From Pyrinomonadaceae bacterium (GTDB taxonomy: Bacteria; Acidobacteriota; Blastocatellia; Pyrinomonadales; Pyrinomonadaceae): a DNA stretch of 64,000 nucleotides. Made by a program: the position numbers and the translations under genes. Below, in pieces: positions 7,526 through 16,066 of this stretch. The notes beneath the pieces were generated by a model. It was not told where the DNA came from and searched no databases. It saw only the letters and a list, made by a program, of their open reading frames with translations. Positions within the stretch are counted from its first letter, which is position 1. Every line of letters begins with the position of its first letter. The stretch spans positions 186,001 through 250,000 of the forward strand of contig DASUNM010000002.1 of NCBI GenBank assembly GCA_036277115.1, in the 5' to 3' direction.

Positions 7526-9304
7526 TTACTTTGTCCACTCGCTGGCAATGTGAGATTCAACAGTAACCGGGACGTTGTGCACGTATTCTTCGCCGGCAGA
7601 GATCATGGCGCGCTCGACCTTCGCAGCCACGGATTCGGCCTCGCCTTGGTTAACTTCGACGACAATTTCGTCGTGGATGATGTTCACGATTTGGGCCGAC
7701 GTGTCGCGTAGTTCGTCGTTCAGCAGGCGTAGCGCGCGTTTTAAGATGTCAGCGCTGGTCCCTTGAATTGGCGCGTTCTTTCCGTTGCGTTGCGTCATAG
7801 AAACCTGCTGACGATCTGATGGGTCGTAGTTGAAGCGAACCATACGTCCGGACCCGGTGCGCGCCTGCTTTTCATCCACGGCGCGATTCGCCGATTCTCG
7901 CAAATAAGTATCTAAGCCACGGTAGGTCGAGAAGTAGCGGCGCAGGATGTTTTCAGCGTCCGACACGCCGACGCCGGTCATCAGCGAAAACCTGCTCGCG
8001 CCGATGCCGTAAACGACGCCGAAGTTTAAACGCTTCGCGAAATCGCGTTGCTCTTTCGTGACCTGATCCTCAGCGACGCCGAACACCTGGGCGGCGGTGA
8101 CGCGATGCAGATCCGCGCCGGACTTGAATGCATTCGTGAACGCTTCATCGCCGGAAAACTCGGCCAAGATGCGCAGCTCAATCTGCGAGTAGTCGGCGAT
8201 GATCAATCGCCGCCCCTCCGGATAACCCGTGAAGCAGCGACGATACTCAGCCGCGTGCGGCACCTGTTGAATGTTCGGATTAGTGCAGGCGAAGCGGCCG
8301 GTCGGCGCGCCGATCTGACGAAAGTCTGCGTGCAGGCGGCCCGTCTTCGGATTGATGAACTCAATCATGTTCTGGCCGTAGCTGGTCAGGGCCTTCTGCA
8401 TCGTGCGGTACTCAAGGAGCTTGGCCACGACCGGATATTGCAACGCGAGCGGCTGCAACTTCCAATTGCGCGTCGAGTCGGGAAGGGGAATGCCAAGTCG
8501 ATTCAGCGCTTCAGTCACCTGCTGTTGTGAATCCAGATTGATGTTCGCGCGTGGCGGTCCAAACAGAGAAGCCTGCGCGGCGCCTTCGCCCAGCATCTCC
8601 TGCAATTCGTTCGCGAGTTCCCCGCGCCGCTCCTCAACAATCGCCAGTTGTTCGAGCCAGCGATGCTTGTTCATGTAGAACCCGGTCAGCTCGATGTCAA
8701 CGACCGGCATCACGCAGTCAAATTCGAGCTTCGCGCAATCAATCAAATCGTTCGACTTGATCTTTTCCACCAGCTTTTCGCGCAGCGGAATCAACACCGC
8801 GGCGTCGCGCGCAGCGTACTGCAACTGCGACTCGGAAAGTTCGAACTCCCAGTTGCTTAATCGTTCTGATTTATCGACCGCTTCGTTCAGGTAACGACCG
8901 GCGATGGCTTCCAGGCCATGCCGCTCTTCGATGTCGCCGGCGGACACGAGCTGGCTGGCGAGCAGAGTGTCGAATAATCCACCGATATCAACGCCGAAGT
9001 TGTGCTTGATGAACTTCGCGTCGAACTTTGCGTTGTGGGCGATCTTGATCGGACGTGCCGACGTGATCAACCTGCGGAGCGGCGCCAACTCGTCACTCTG
9101 CTTCAGATCGAAACCGGAAAACTTGTCGAGATCGATGATGAAAACATTTTCGTTGGTCGCCAGTTGAATCAGCCGCAACCGCGACACATATGGATCGAGA
9201 TCCGTGGTTTCCGTGTCCAGACCAATAACCTGTCGATTTGCGAGTTGATCGACGGCGCGGCGGAGTTGTTCCGGGGTGGTGACGAGTTCGTACTGCGTGT
9301 TCAT
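7526..9304 (-). CDS. polA: Family A DNA polymerase (3'-5' exonuclease and polymerase domains, no 5' nuclease)
   Basis: This is a Klenow-like polymerase of 592 residues; full-length PolA of most bacteria is about 900. The proofreading domain (about 1-190) keeps all three exonuclease motifs (LDTETT, HNAKFDAKF, YAARDA). The polymerase domain has motif A DYSQIELRILAEF, motif B RDFAKRLNFGVVYGIG and motif C IIHDEIVVEV, so both activities look intact. The N-terminal 5' flap-nuclease domain is absent and no neighbouring gene supplies it. The start ATG at 9304 directly opens the exonuclease fold, so it is not a truncation by a wrong start. It may be the only Pol I, or an accessory repair enzyme beside a full-length one. 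Confidence 0.93.
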   Translation of the reverse strand: MNTQYELVTTPEQLRRAVDQLANRQVIGLDTETTDLDPYVSRLRLIQLATNENVFIIDLDKFSGFDLKQSDELAPLRRLITSARPIKIAHNAKFDAKFIKHNFGVDIGGLFDTLLASQLVSAGDIEERHGLEAIAGRYLNEAVDKSERLSNWEFELSESQLQYAARDAAVLIPLREKLVEKIKSNDLIDCAKLEFDCVMPVVDIELTGFYMNKHRWLEQLAIVEERRGELANELQEMLGEGAAQASLFGPPRANINLDSQQQVTEALNRLGIPLPDSTRNWKLQPLALQYPVVAKLLEYRTMQKALTSYGQNMIEFINPKTGRLHADFRQIGAPTGRFACTNPNIQQVPHAAEYRRCFTGYPEGRRLIIADYSQIELRILAEFSGDEAFTNAFKSGADLHRVTAAQVFGVAEDQVTKEQRDFAKRLNFGVVYGIGASRFSLMTGVGVSDAENILRRYFSTYRGLDTYLRESANRAVDEKQARTGSGRMVRFNYDPSDRQQVSMTQRNGKNAPIQGTSADILKRALRLLNDELRDTSAQIVNIIHDEIVVEVNQGEAESVAAKVERAMISAGEEYVHNVPVTVESHIASEWTK

Positions 9305-9330
9305 GGGTCAGGGAGATTTAGCCACAAACA

Positions 9331-9423
9331 TGAGGTCAGTACCACTCGCGTGAGCGAGTGGGACAAACACTGCACTCGGAATGAGTCCTTATCCCACCTG
9401 CTGACGCAGGGTGGTACTGACTG
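9331..9423. repeat. GTCAGTACCAC inverted repeat pair
   Basis: GTCAGTACCACTCGCG near 9332 faces GGGTGGTACTGAC near 9409-9421. It belongs to the same broad family as the GTCAGAACCACC elements and lies upstream of the polymerase gene. Confidence 0.6.
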
Positions 9424-9540
9424 GTAGAATCGCAGGCAATCAGTGCGTCTCAATTCGGCATATTTCTCCGGAAAACAACTTTGCCGGAGGCATGCAACAA
9501 AACGCGATGATTTGACGCTATCTGAATTGAGGAGATGTTT

Positions 9541-10065
9541 ATGAGAAGCGTAATCAGACTAGCCGTCCTGTGTACGGCTTTGCTATTCACAGCGCAGCTC
9601 GCGGCTCAGGATGCGACCGCCAGACTTGAGCGGCTGAGACAGGAGCTGAACGAAGTTCAGTTGAAAGAAACCGAATTGCGCGCGCGGCTGGCACAACTTA
9701 ACGAAGCGATCAAACCCGAAAATATCGAGCGGTCGCTGGCTGGTGTGGGCTCGACGCGTCCGGAAGAGTTGCGCGAGCATCGGCGCAAAACGTTGACAAT
9801 CGAAAGAGACGGCGTCGCGAAACAATTGCAACGGCATGAAGAGCGGCGCATGACTCTGGAAGCTGCCATTGCCGCTGCGGAAACTGAAGCTTATCACCGT
9901 AGTGCTCAGCCAGCGTCACCGGCGCAAATGTTTGTTTCAGCGAGCGCTGAACCATCGCGTTTGTGGGTTGCTTTACCGGTTGGACTCGCTGTTTTGTTGG
10001 TTGGCGGCGCGGGGGCGATTGTGGTCGTCCGAAAGAGATCTCGTAAGGTCGGATCCGGAAACTAG
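9541..10065 (+). CDS. Exported coiled-coil protein with C-terminal membrane anchor, unknown function
   Basis: The start is placed at ATG 9541 because AGGAG (9530-9534) sits 6 nt before it; the ATG at 9535 directly abuts the ribosome-binding site. The protein has about 174 residues: signal peptide (to about 22, LAAQ), a long charged coiled coil (about 24-115, LERLRQELNEVQLKETELRA), a short linker, and a transmembrane segment (about 140-160) followed by RKRSRK. The likely topology is a periplasmic coiled coil anchored at the C-terminus. No family recognised. It stands alone between two minus-strand genes. Confidence 0.7.
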   Translation: MRSVIRLAVLCTALLFTAQLAAQDATARLERLRQELNEVQLKETELRARLAQLNEAIKPENIERSLAGVGSTRPEELREHRRKTLTIERDGVAKQLQRHEERRMTLEAAIAAAETEAYHRSAQPASPAQMFVSASAEPSRLWVALPVGLAVLLVGGAGAIVVVRKRSRKVGSGN

Positions 10066-10121
10066 CCGAACGTGTGGGACGGGAAAGCCTCGGGGACGCG
10101 CCACCCTACCGACTTCTCACG

Positions 10122-10430
10122 TCAGTGCTTCGCGCCGATTAGATATGTCACCGGCTCGTCACCGGGTACAAAAGCCGAGTGCATTGTGTTGGCAGGAAGA
10201 TAGTCTCGATCGCCGGCCCGCAGCCTGTAGGTCTCGTGTCCCACCCGCAGCTCAAGTTCACCGCTGAGAATCCAGTGCGACTGATCTTCGGAATGAGAGT
10301 GCGGACCGTACTTTGTTCCCGGCGCGTCAGTCCATTCGAACACACTGTAACCTTCGTCTTGCAGCAGCGCGCGTAATTCCGCGGGATTGGGCGGGCTCGC
10401 CTCGCCCCAGTGTTCAACTTCAATGTTCAT
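10122..10430 (-). CDS. Small cupin-domain protein
   Basis: A single-domain cupin of 102 residues. Motif 1 GPHSHSEDQSHWILSGELEL gives the His and Glu/Gln metal ligands; motif 2 ends in DYLPANTMHSAFV with the last His. Such proteins bind a divalent metal and act as small isomerases, dioxygenases or sensors; the substrate cannot be told. It lies 15 bp downstream of the small membrane protein gene and may be co-transcribed with it and queF. Confidence 0.8.
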   Translation of the reverse strand: MNIEVEHWGEASPPNPAELRALLQDEGYSVFEWTDAPGTKYGPHSHSEDQSHWILSGELELRVGHETYRLRAGDRDYLPANTMHSAFVPGDEPVTYLIGAKH

Positions 10431-10445
10431 GATTTGAGTTTAGAC

Positions 10446-10706
10446 CTAACGTGAGGAGGGTCGGCGATTAGTGTTTGACCGTTGATTGGTCTGCACTGCC
10501 GGACGACGCGCGGATGAGGATGACGAGGAAAACCAACCTTGCCACCAGCCTACTGCGCCACCCGCAACCAGCATGAAGACCAGCGCCATCGCAAACGCGA
10601 ATTTTAGTGCCAGTCGCAGCACGCGCTTCGCGATGATCAGGAAAATCCCGCCGACAATGACGAGGAGGAAAAGTATTGCAACTGTTGTGATTACGGATTC
10701 GTTCAT
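10446..10706 (-). CDS. Small membrane protein, unknown function
   Basis: The product has 86 residues with two adjacent hydrophobic segments (about 7-28 and 33-55) and a short Ser/Arg/Asn-rich tail. The ATG at 10706 overlaps the end of the (CACTGCT)12 array; an in-frame GTG three bases upstream lies within the array. No ribosome-binding site is seen because the sequence before the start is repeat. The call rests on codon content, hydrophobic pattern and position between queF and the cupin gene. Confidence 0.55.
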   Translation of the reverse strand: MNESVITTVAILFLLVIVGGIFLIIAKRVLRLALKFAFAMALVFMLVAGGAVGWWQGWFSSSSSSARRPAVQTNQRSNTNRRPSSR

Positions 10707-10790
10707 CACTGCTCACTGCTCACTGCTCACTGCTCACTGCTCACTGCTCACTGCTCACTGCTCACTGCTCACTGCTCACTGCTCACTGCT
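10707..10790. repeat. Perfect tandem heptamer (CACTGCT)x12
   Basis: Exactly 84 bp of uninterrupted CACTGCT units lie between queF and the next gene. On the minus strand the unit is AGCAGTG; it encodes the last residues and the TGA stop of QueF and reaches the start codon of the following gene. Perfect conservation suggests recent slippage expansion. Confidence 0.97.
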
Positions 10791-11197
10791 TTCTTGTATT
10801 CGGCCTTGACCGTGGTTTTGATGTTCCCGCGGACGTTAAAGTCGCCTTCAATTTCTACCTTGAGCGGATCGCACGCCTTCACAAAATCTTCGAGGATCAT
10901 GTTGATGACGTGCTCGTGAAAGACCTTCACGTCGCGAAAAGAGTTGATATAGAGCTTCAGACTCTTCAGCTCTATGCAGCGCTCGTTCGGAACGTATTCG
11001 ATTCGAATCGTGGCGAAGTCGGGAAAGTCTGAGAAGGGGCAGACGCAGGTGAACTCAGGAATCTCGAACTCGATCTTGATTTGCTTGCCGGGGAACTCGT
11101 ACGCGAACGTATCCAGCGGATAGAGCTGCATCTCTTCGCGCGGGGTTGATTGAATATTCAGGCCTTGTTGGTTGGGTGCGGATATTGGCGCGCTCAT
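10769..11197 (-). CDS. queF: NADPH-dependent 7-cyano-7-deazaguanine reductase QueF
   Basis: Reduces preQ0 to preQ1 in the queuosine tRNA modification pathway. The 142 residues are the single-domain (type I) form. Seen: the catalytic cysteine in [16 protein letters not shown] and the substrate motif [14 protein letters not shown] with HEH downstream. ATG 11197 overlaps the rhomboid stop as TGATG, which implies translational coupling. The last residues (AVSSEQ) and the stop codon are read from a heptamer repeat array, so the natural C-terminus probably ended near EYKK. No other queuosine gene is in the window. Confidence 0.93.
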   Translation of the reverse strand: MSAPISAPNQQGLNIQSTPREEMQLYPLDTFAYEFPGKQIKIEFEIPEFTCVCPFSDFPDFATIRIEYVPNERCIELKSLKLYINSFRDVKVFHEHVINMILEDFVKACDPLKVEIEGDFNVRGNIKTTVKAEYKKAVSSEQ

Positions 11198-11982
11198 CAC
11201 TGTTCATAATACCCGCGCGGGGCTTGAGAATCACTGGTCGAACGGCCGATGGTGAAAAACTTAATAAGAACCAATCCGGCGACAAACCCACCGATGTGCG
11301 CGGCGTAGGCCACCCCGCCCGCCTGGCTACCGGAACCGAGCATGCCTAGGCCGTTGATGATCTGGAACACGAACCACAAGCCGATCGCGACAAACGCGGG
11401 AACCGGGGTTATGAAATACGAGATAAGTACCGTCACCTTCTTCGTCGGAAAAAGCAGCAGGTACCCGCCAAGCACGCCGGAAATCGCGCCCGATGCGCCC
11501 AAGCTGGGAATCAGCATGCTCGCTTCCTGCGATGCAAACGCGACGGTTGTGAACACATGGGCAAGACTCGCCAGCACGCCACAGACCAGATAAAAGATTA
11601 TGTACCGTACGTGGCCTAGTCGGTCTTCGATGTTGTCGCCAAAGATCCAAAGAAAGAGCATGTTGCCGAAAATGTGCGCGATGCCGCCGTGCATGAACAT
11701 CGAGGTGATCAGCGTGAACCAAACCGGAACCAGCGTCGGTTGCAGGCCAGGTATTTCCACGACTTGCCCGGTGACCGGATGCTCGAGCGTTCGATTGGGT
11801 GTGGTGATGTCGCGGCCGCTGATGATTTCCGCCGGGACGGTTGAGTATGCGTAGGTGAAATTATCGTTTGAGCCGAGCCCTTGCAGAAATACGAACACCA
11901 GTAGATTGATGCCGATCAAAACGTAGTTTACGAACGGCGTCGTGTGGCGATCTGTGTTTTCGTCACCTATCGGAAAAAGCAT
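11197..11982 (-). CDS. Rhomboid-family intramembrane serine protease
   Basis: This is a polytopic membrane protease that cuts other proteins within the bilayer. The 261 residues have six or more hydrophobic segments. The catalytic serine is in [14 protein letters not shown] and the catalytic histidine in [26 protein letters not shown] is the conserved helix 2 motif. An insertion of about 60 residues between helix 1 and helix 2 ([11 protein letters not shown] to PVWFTL) is common in this subgroup. It is translationally coupled to queF, with no obvious functional link. Confidence 0.93.
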   Translation of the reverse strand: MLFPIGDENTDRHTTPFVNYVLIGINLLVFVFLQGLGSNDNFTYAYSTVPAEIISGRDITTPNRTLEHPVTGQVVEIPGLQPTLVPVWFTLITSMFMHGGIAHIFGNMLFLWIFGDNIEDRLGHVRYIIFYLVCGVLASLAHVFTTVAFASQEASMLIPSLGASGAISGVLGGYLLLFPTKKVTVLISYFITPVPAFVAIGLWFVFQIINGLGMLGSGSQAGGVAYAAHIGGFVAGLVLIKFFTIGRSTSDSQAPRGYYEQ

Positions 11983-12093
11983 GGCTCAATCAGCGTATCT
12001 TCAGCGGGAAAGTTGCGCAGGCTGTTTCAGTCCTGTGTAGAAATCTTCATGCTGCCCATCGGCATGCTGTACGCCATAGCGTGCGTACCCGAC

Positions 12094-13563
12094 CTAAGTC
12101 GCCCGCCCGACTCCCGCGCGGACAATGGCCGGATCATGAGGCTTTAACAGCTCATAACCTTCCGAGCGCGCGACGTAAGTTGCCGCGGTGATATCTCCGG
12201 TTACATTCAGAGTTGTGCGGCACATGTCCAGGATGCGATCGACGCCAAGAATGATCGCAATCAGCGCCGGATTGACGCCAATCGTCACCAGGACGCCGAT
12301 GATGAAGGGAATCGACCCGGAAGGAATTCCCGCGGTACCCACGCCACCGAGGATCGCCAGATACACCACCATCAACTGTTGGCCGATCGTCAGATCGACC
12401 CCGGCAAGTTGCGCGAGAAACAGGACCGTCACGCCTTCATACAAGGCGGTGCCGTTCTGATTCGCCGTGGCGCCCACGGTCAAAACGAAGCTGTTGATTT
12501 CCTGCGGGACGCCCAGGTTCTGTTCCGAAACACGCAAAGCCGTCGGCAGCGTTGCGTTCGAAGATGAAGTAGAAAACGCGGTGAGGATCACCGTCTTGAT
12601 GCGCCGGAAGAACTCGATCGGCGACAGGCGCGACAAGAGCCACACCGACAATGAGTACACGCCAAACATGTGCAGAGAGAGTCCCACCAGCACAGTGACG
12701 ACGAACCATCCGAGCGCCTGCAACAGGTCAAGACCGAAGCGCGCCGTGTTATTGAACAGCAGGCACGCGACCGCAAACGGCGCAAACTTCATGATCATCT
12801 CGATGATCTTGGCCGTGATTTCATAGAGCCCTTGCATGAAACTCAGGAAAGGCGCGGTTACGCTTATGGGCAGAAGCGTGACGGCAATACCGATCACGAG
12901 CCCGAAGAACATCAGGTGGAGCATGTTCGGATTGGCGGGCTCGGTTGCCTGGCTGGGATTTGACGGTACGCCCGAGATTGCGGCGAAAGGATTCGATGGC
13001 ACGATCGTCTCAACCACCTGCATCAGAGGCGTTTTAACTGTGGCGCCCTTCTTCGCTGCCTCGACCTGCTTCGTCGCATCTGTGCTGTAACGTGTTTCAA
13101 GCGCCGCCCGGGTTGCAGGATCGACGCGCGTACCCGGCTTGATCGTGTTCGCCAGCGTCAGGCCGATGACCACCGAGATCGCCGAAAGAATTAAACAGTA
13201 GGCAAACGATTTCACTCCGACTCGCCCCAGTTTTCGGATGTCGCCAATGCCGGCAACGCCGACTACCAGAGAAGCAAAAACCAGCGGCACCACGATCATT
13301 AACAGAAGGCGAAGGAAAAGCTGGCCGATAGGATTTGTGAAATGATCGATCACCCAAGCGACGCGCGGATGGTCACCTCCGAAGATCGCATTGACGGTAA
13401 CGCCGGCAACGACACCGACTGCCAGCCCGATTAGAATGCGCGTGTGCAACGCCAGGCCTTTAGGCTTGTCCGGTGTTTCCGCGTCGAGGTCGGTGGTCAG
13501 CTCGCGTTCAAATGCGTCGGCATCGAGTTTCGCTTTGGTTGGTTTGTCTTTTTTATCGGCCAT
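12094..13563 (-). CDS. Dicarboxylate/amino acid:cation symporter (DAACS/SDF family)
   Basis: Sodium- or proton-coupled uptake of C4-dicarboxylates or acidic/neutral amino acids, 489 residues. An unusual charged N-terminal extension (about 1-38) precedes the first membrane helix. Family motifs are present: the Ser-rich hairpin STSSSNATLPTALR (about 330), NQNGTALYEGV (about 370), the second hairpin VGTAGIPSGSI and DRILDMCRTTLNVTGD in helix 8 (substrate and sodium site). The Asp-Arg arrangement is not enough to choose the substrate. It appears monocistronic. Confidence 0.92.
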   Translation of the reverse strand: MADKKDKPTKAKLDADAFERELTTDLDAETPDKPKGLALHTRILIGLAVGVVAGVTVNAIFGGDHPRVAWVIDHFTNPIGQLFLRLLLMIVVPLVFASLVVGVAGIGDIRKLGRVGVKSFAYCLILSAISVVIGLTLANTIKPGTRVDPATRAALETRYSTDATKQVEAAKKGATVKTPLMQVVETIVPSNPFAAISGVPSNPSQATEPANPNMLHLMFFGLVIGIAVTLLPISVTAPFLSFMQGLYEITAKIIEMIMKFAPFAVACLLFNNTARFGLDLLQALGWFVVTVLVGLSLHMFGVYSLSVWLLSRLSPIEFFRRIKTVILTAFSTSSSNATLPTALRVSEQNLGVPQEINSFVLTVGATANQNGTALYEGVTVLFLAQLAGVDLTIGQQLMVVYLAILGGVGTAGIPSGSIPFIIGVLVTIGVNPALIAIILGVDRILDMCRTTLNVTGDITAATYVARSEGYELLKPHDPAIVRAGVGRAT

Positions 13564-13695
13564 GTCGTTTTCAGCCTCGCGTTTGGAGTTCGACTCTCAC
13601 GCCCTCTCTAGCGAGCACCACGCCAGATGCTCGCGCGGGAACCCCGCTTGGTCGGGCTACTGCCTACAAGCTCACTGCACACTGCACACTGAGTA

Positions 13696-14574
13696 CTATC
13701 GTCCCCACTTTAATTTGTCGCGCAGCAGATCAAAGTAGTTCCGATTCTTGGGCTGCACCAGATTAAAGCTGGTCTTGCTTTTGCGAATGACGACGCGATC
13801 ACCGGCGGCCAAAGGGAAACCAACCTGACCATCCAGGGTCAGGGCGACTTCTTCCTTTTCGGTCTTCAAACGCACCTCGATCAATGAATCGTCAGGTACA
13901 ACGATGGGCCGGTTCGAAAGCGTGAACGGACAGATGGGCGTGATGACGACCGCGTTCATCGAAGGAAAAATAATTGGGCCGCCGGCCGAAAGATTGTAGG
14001 CCGTCGAGCCGGTCGGCGTCGCCACGATCAGGCCGTCGGCGCGAAATGAATTCACGAATTGTCCATCCAAATATGTTTCGATCTCGATGATGCGAGCGAG
14101 GGCCGACTTGTTAACGACCACGTCATTCAGCACGCGATTGCGAGTGACAACGTCGTCGCCGCGACGCAACTCAACCGACAACATCAGGCGCCGTTCCACT
14201 TTGAAGTCGCCTGCGAGGATTGCCTCGAGGGCAGTGAACAGTTCTTCGATGCGAAACTCGGCGAGATAACCAAGTCCGCCATAGTTCACACCCATGACGG
14301 GCACTTCGGTGTCGCCGATGAGGCGGGACGTCGCGATCATCGTGCCGTCGCCGCCGAGCACCAGCATGAGATCGACTTGTCGCGCAATCTCATCGTTCTC
14401 AATGATCGGGACGGCGCAGCCGGTTTCGTGCTCGATGCGCTCATGATCGAGCTCGGGTGTTCCGACAAGGCTGACGTTTAGTTTATTGAGCCACTCAGTG
14501 AGGCGACAAAGCGTGGCAAGCGCATCCGGCTGATGCGGTTTAACGACAACGCCGATGCGTTTGAGGGCGGGCAT
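13696..14574 (-). CDS. nadK: NAD kinase
   Basis: Phosphorylates NAD to NADP in the cytoplasm. About 292 residues, with the diagnostic LVLGGDGTMIATSR (GGDG) motif near residue 78, NYGGLGYLAEF, and the conserved GLIVATPTGSTAYNLSAGG block. The start is placed at ATG 14574 (MPALKRIGVVVKP), where family similarity begins; a longer reading to 14655 would run through a dispersed repeat. tlyA lies upstream on the same strand, a common pairing, but here the two are separated by repeats. Confidence 0.95.
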   Translation of the reverse strand: MPALKRIGVVVKPHQPDALATLCRLTEWLNKLNVSLVGTPELDHERIEHETGCAVPIIENDEIARQVDLMLVLGGDGTMIATSRLIGDTEVPVMGVNYGGLGYLAEFRIEELFTALEAILAGDFKVERRLMLSVELRRGDDVVTRNRVLNDVVVNKSALARIIEIETYLDGQFVNSFRADGLIVATPTGSTAYNLSAGGPIIFPSMNAVVITPICPFTLSNRPIVVPDDSLIEVRLKTEKEEVALTLDGQVGFPLAAGDRVVIRKSKTSFNLVQPKNRNYFDLLRDKLKWGR

Positions 14575-14603
14575 GTCGGTCTGCGAGTGCCTAATTAACC
14601 ACA

Positions 14604-14743
14604 AAATTGAGGTCAGTACCACCTGCGGTAGCGGGTGCTTGATCTTCCCTATCAAGAAGCCTGGTTCACCATCAGCCCAAAAATAGATGTTTGTTCGTGA
14701 CGGCTTGGATCAACGACCCGCGACCGCCGGTGGTTCTGACCTC
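14604..14743. repeat. Two GTCAG(A/T)ACCACC-family repeats between tlyA and nadK
   Basis: One copy (about 14611-14638, GTCAGTACCACCTGCGG) fills the nadK leader; another (about 14711-14740, GACCGCCGGTGGTTCTGAC) overlaps the last codons and stop of tlyA. Relatives are at 4789, 16803, 34009 and 34073. Confidence 0.7.
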
Positions 14744-15471
14744 ACGTACAGCGCAAGGAATTCCACATTGCCGTCGGCGCCTTTAATGGGAGATTCGATT
14801 ACACCAGTGGTTTTTAGGCCGAGCGATTCGGCAGCCGCATTGATTTCCTCAACGACGCGCTGATGCTGCGCGGGATCCTTCACGATGCCGCCTTTACCGA
14901 TTTCGCCTTTGCCTACTTCGAACTGCGGTTTGATTAGCGCGACGATGCGACCGGACTCGGTCAGAAGGGGAACAACCGCGGGCAGGATCTTCGTCAGAGA
15001 AATGAAGGAAACGTCGATCGTCGCGAGAGTGAACTGCTCATCAAAGTCGGACGGTTTGAGGTAACGCGCATTGACGCCCTCACGCACCGCCACGCGCGGA
15101 TCGTTGCGAATTTTCCAATCGAGTTGATTGTGACCGACATCAATTGCGATCACCCGTCGCGCACCGTGCTGCAAAAGGCAATCAGTGAATCCGCCTGTTG
15201 ACGCTCCGACATCGATGCAGAGCAGGCCATCGACGTCGAGCTTGAATTCGCGCAGGGCGGCGTCCAGCTTTAATCCGCCACGACCGACATAACGGGATGT
15301 CGCCTCGTCCTTGATTCTGATGTTTAGGGATTTGTCGAAAAGTTCTGAGGGCTTTCGGACAAGTTGCTCATCGACCAGCACCGCGCCGGCCATTACCAGC
15401 GCCTGGGCCTTCGTGCGTGAATCGGCCAGACCACGATCGACGAGAAGTTTATCAATCCGCTCGCGCGGCAT
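14710..15471 (-). CDS. tlyA: TlyA-family rRNA (cytidine-2'-O)-methyltransferase
   Basis: S4-domain RNA methyltransferase of 253 residues. The N-terminal S4 domain is RIDKLLVDRGLADSRTKAQ; the Rossmann domain has the SAM motif CIDVGASTGGFTDCLLQHGA and catalytic-type lysines and aspartates (IDVSFISLTKILP, ALIKPQFEVGK). The family sequence ends at FLALYVR; the last nine residues (SEPPAVAGR) and stop are encoded by an intergenic repeat that has entered the 3' end. Family members methylate 16S and 23S rRNA, and some are haemolysin-like. Confidence 0.93.
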   Translation of the reverse strand: MPRERIDKLLVDRGLADSRTKAQALVMAGAVLVDEQLVRKPSELFDKSLNIRIKDEATSRYVGRGGLKLDAALREFKLDVDGLLCIDVGASTGGFTDCLLQHGARRVIAIDVGHNQLDWKIRNDPRVAVREGVNARYLKPSDFDEQFTLATIDVSFISLTKILPAVVPLLTESGRIVALIKPQFEVGKGEIGKGGIVKDPAQHQRVVEEINAAAESLGLKTTGVIESPIKGADGNVEFLALYVRSEPPAVAGR

Positions 15472-15486
15472 GCGGTCATCGTATCA

Positions 15487-15560
15487 GAATGAGATCTCAA
15501 ATTTGAGATCTGAGATCTGAAATCTGAGACTGAGATCTAAAATCTGTTTTGAGATCTCTG
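15487..15560. repeat. GAGATCT-rich degenerate tandem repeat
   Basis: About ten GAGATCT/AAATCTGAGA units lie upstream of tlyA, partly self-complementary. It is one of the low-complexity repeat blocks typical of gaps in this window. Confidence 0.7.
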
Positions 15561-15587
15561 GCCCTCCCTAACGGTCGGGCTTCCGAC

Positions 15588-15845
15588 TCAGCGCCGCGCG
15601 CCCTGCATCACCGCCCGCGGCGAGTCGATCAGCGACAGCTCTGCCGCGCACGGTTTGCAAAGCCAAACCAGGACTCTTGGGGCATCGACCCAATAGAACG
15701 GAGATACTTTGGTGGCCATCTTCACGGCGTCGTCACTTTGTAGTCGCTGAAGTGCCTGAATAAAGAATATTCCGTTGTAGGTGTCGCCATCGGTTCCGCT
15801 GTCACGGTGGCAGCATTCGCGCTCATAAAAAAATTGCCGCTTCAT
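15588..15845 (-). CDS. Small Cys-containing protein of unknown function
   Basis: The product has 85 residues and starts at ATG 15845, which has a good ribosome-binding site (AGGAAGG, 7 nt spacing); a longer reading to 15884 lacks one. The sequence begins MKRQFFYERECCHRDSG and holds a CKPC pair near residue 64, suggesting metal binding or a redox site. No family recognised. It is monocistronic in appearance, with repeats on both sides. Confidence 0.55.
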   Translation of the reverse strand: MKRQFFYERECCHRDSGTDGDTYNGIFFIQALQRLQSDDAVKMATKVSPFYWVDAPRVLVWLCKPCAAELSLIDSPRAVMQGARR

Positions 15846-16066
15846 AGGGGTGCCTTCCTCTCGCGCCGCACCGCGCGAGCACACGAAAATCCGGGTCAGT
15901 CGGGCTGCTTATTAAATTGAGGAAGGGGCGGGCGAACCAGGAAAGGGCAAAACTTGCTGTACGCCTCAGGCGGCATAATGCCACGCTCGCCCAAGGCGGT
16001 CAATACTCAAATTGTTGTGACTGAAATGCCGACGATTTGACCGTGAAAGTACGGGCACCAGGCCAC
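15846..16066. other. Gap without recognisable gene
   Basis: 221 bp between two hypothetical genes. No open frame, hairpin terminator or repeat stood out; it presumably holds the promoter of the CKPC protein gene. Confidence 0.4.

Noticed and set aside
10707..10790. Heptamer array as a CRISPR or origin iteron
   Set aside because: No spacers, no dnaA/repA or cas genes, and unit too short; simple slippage repeat fits.
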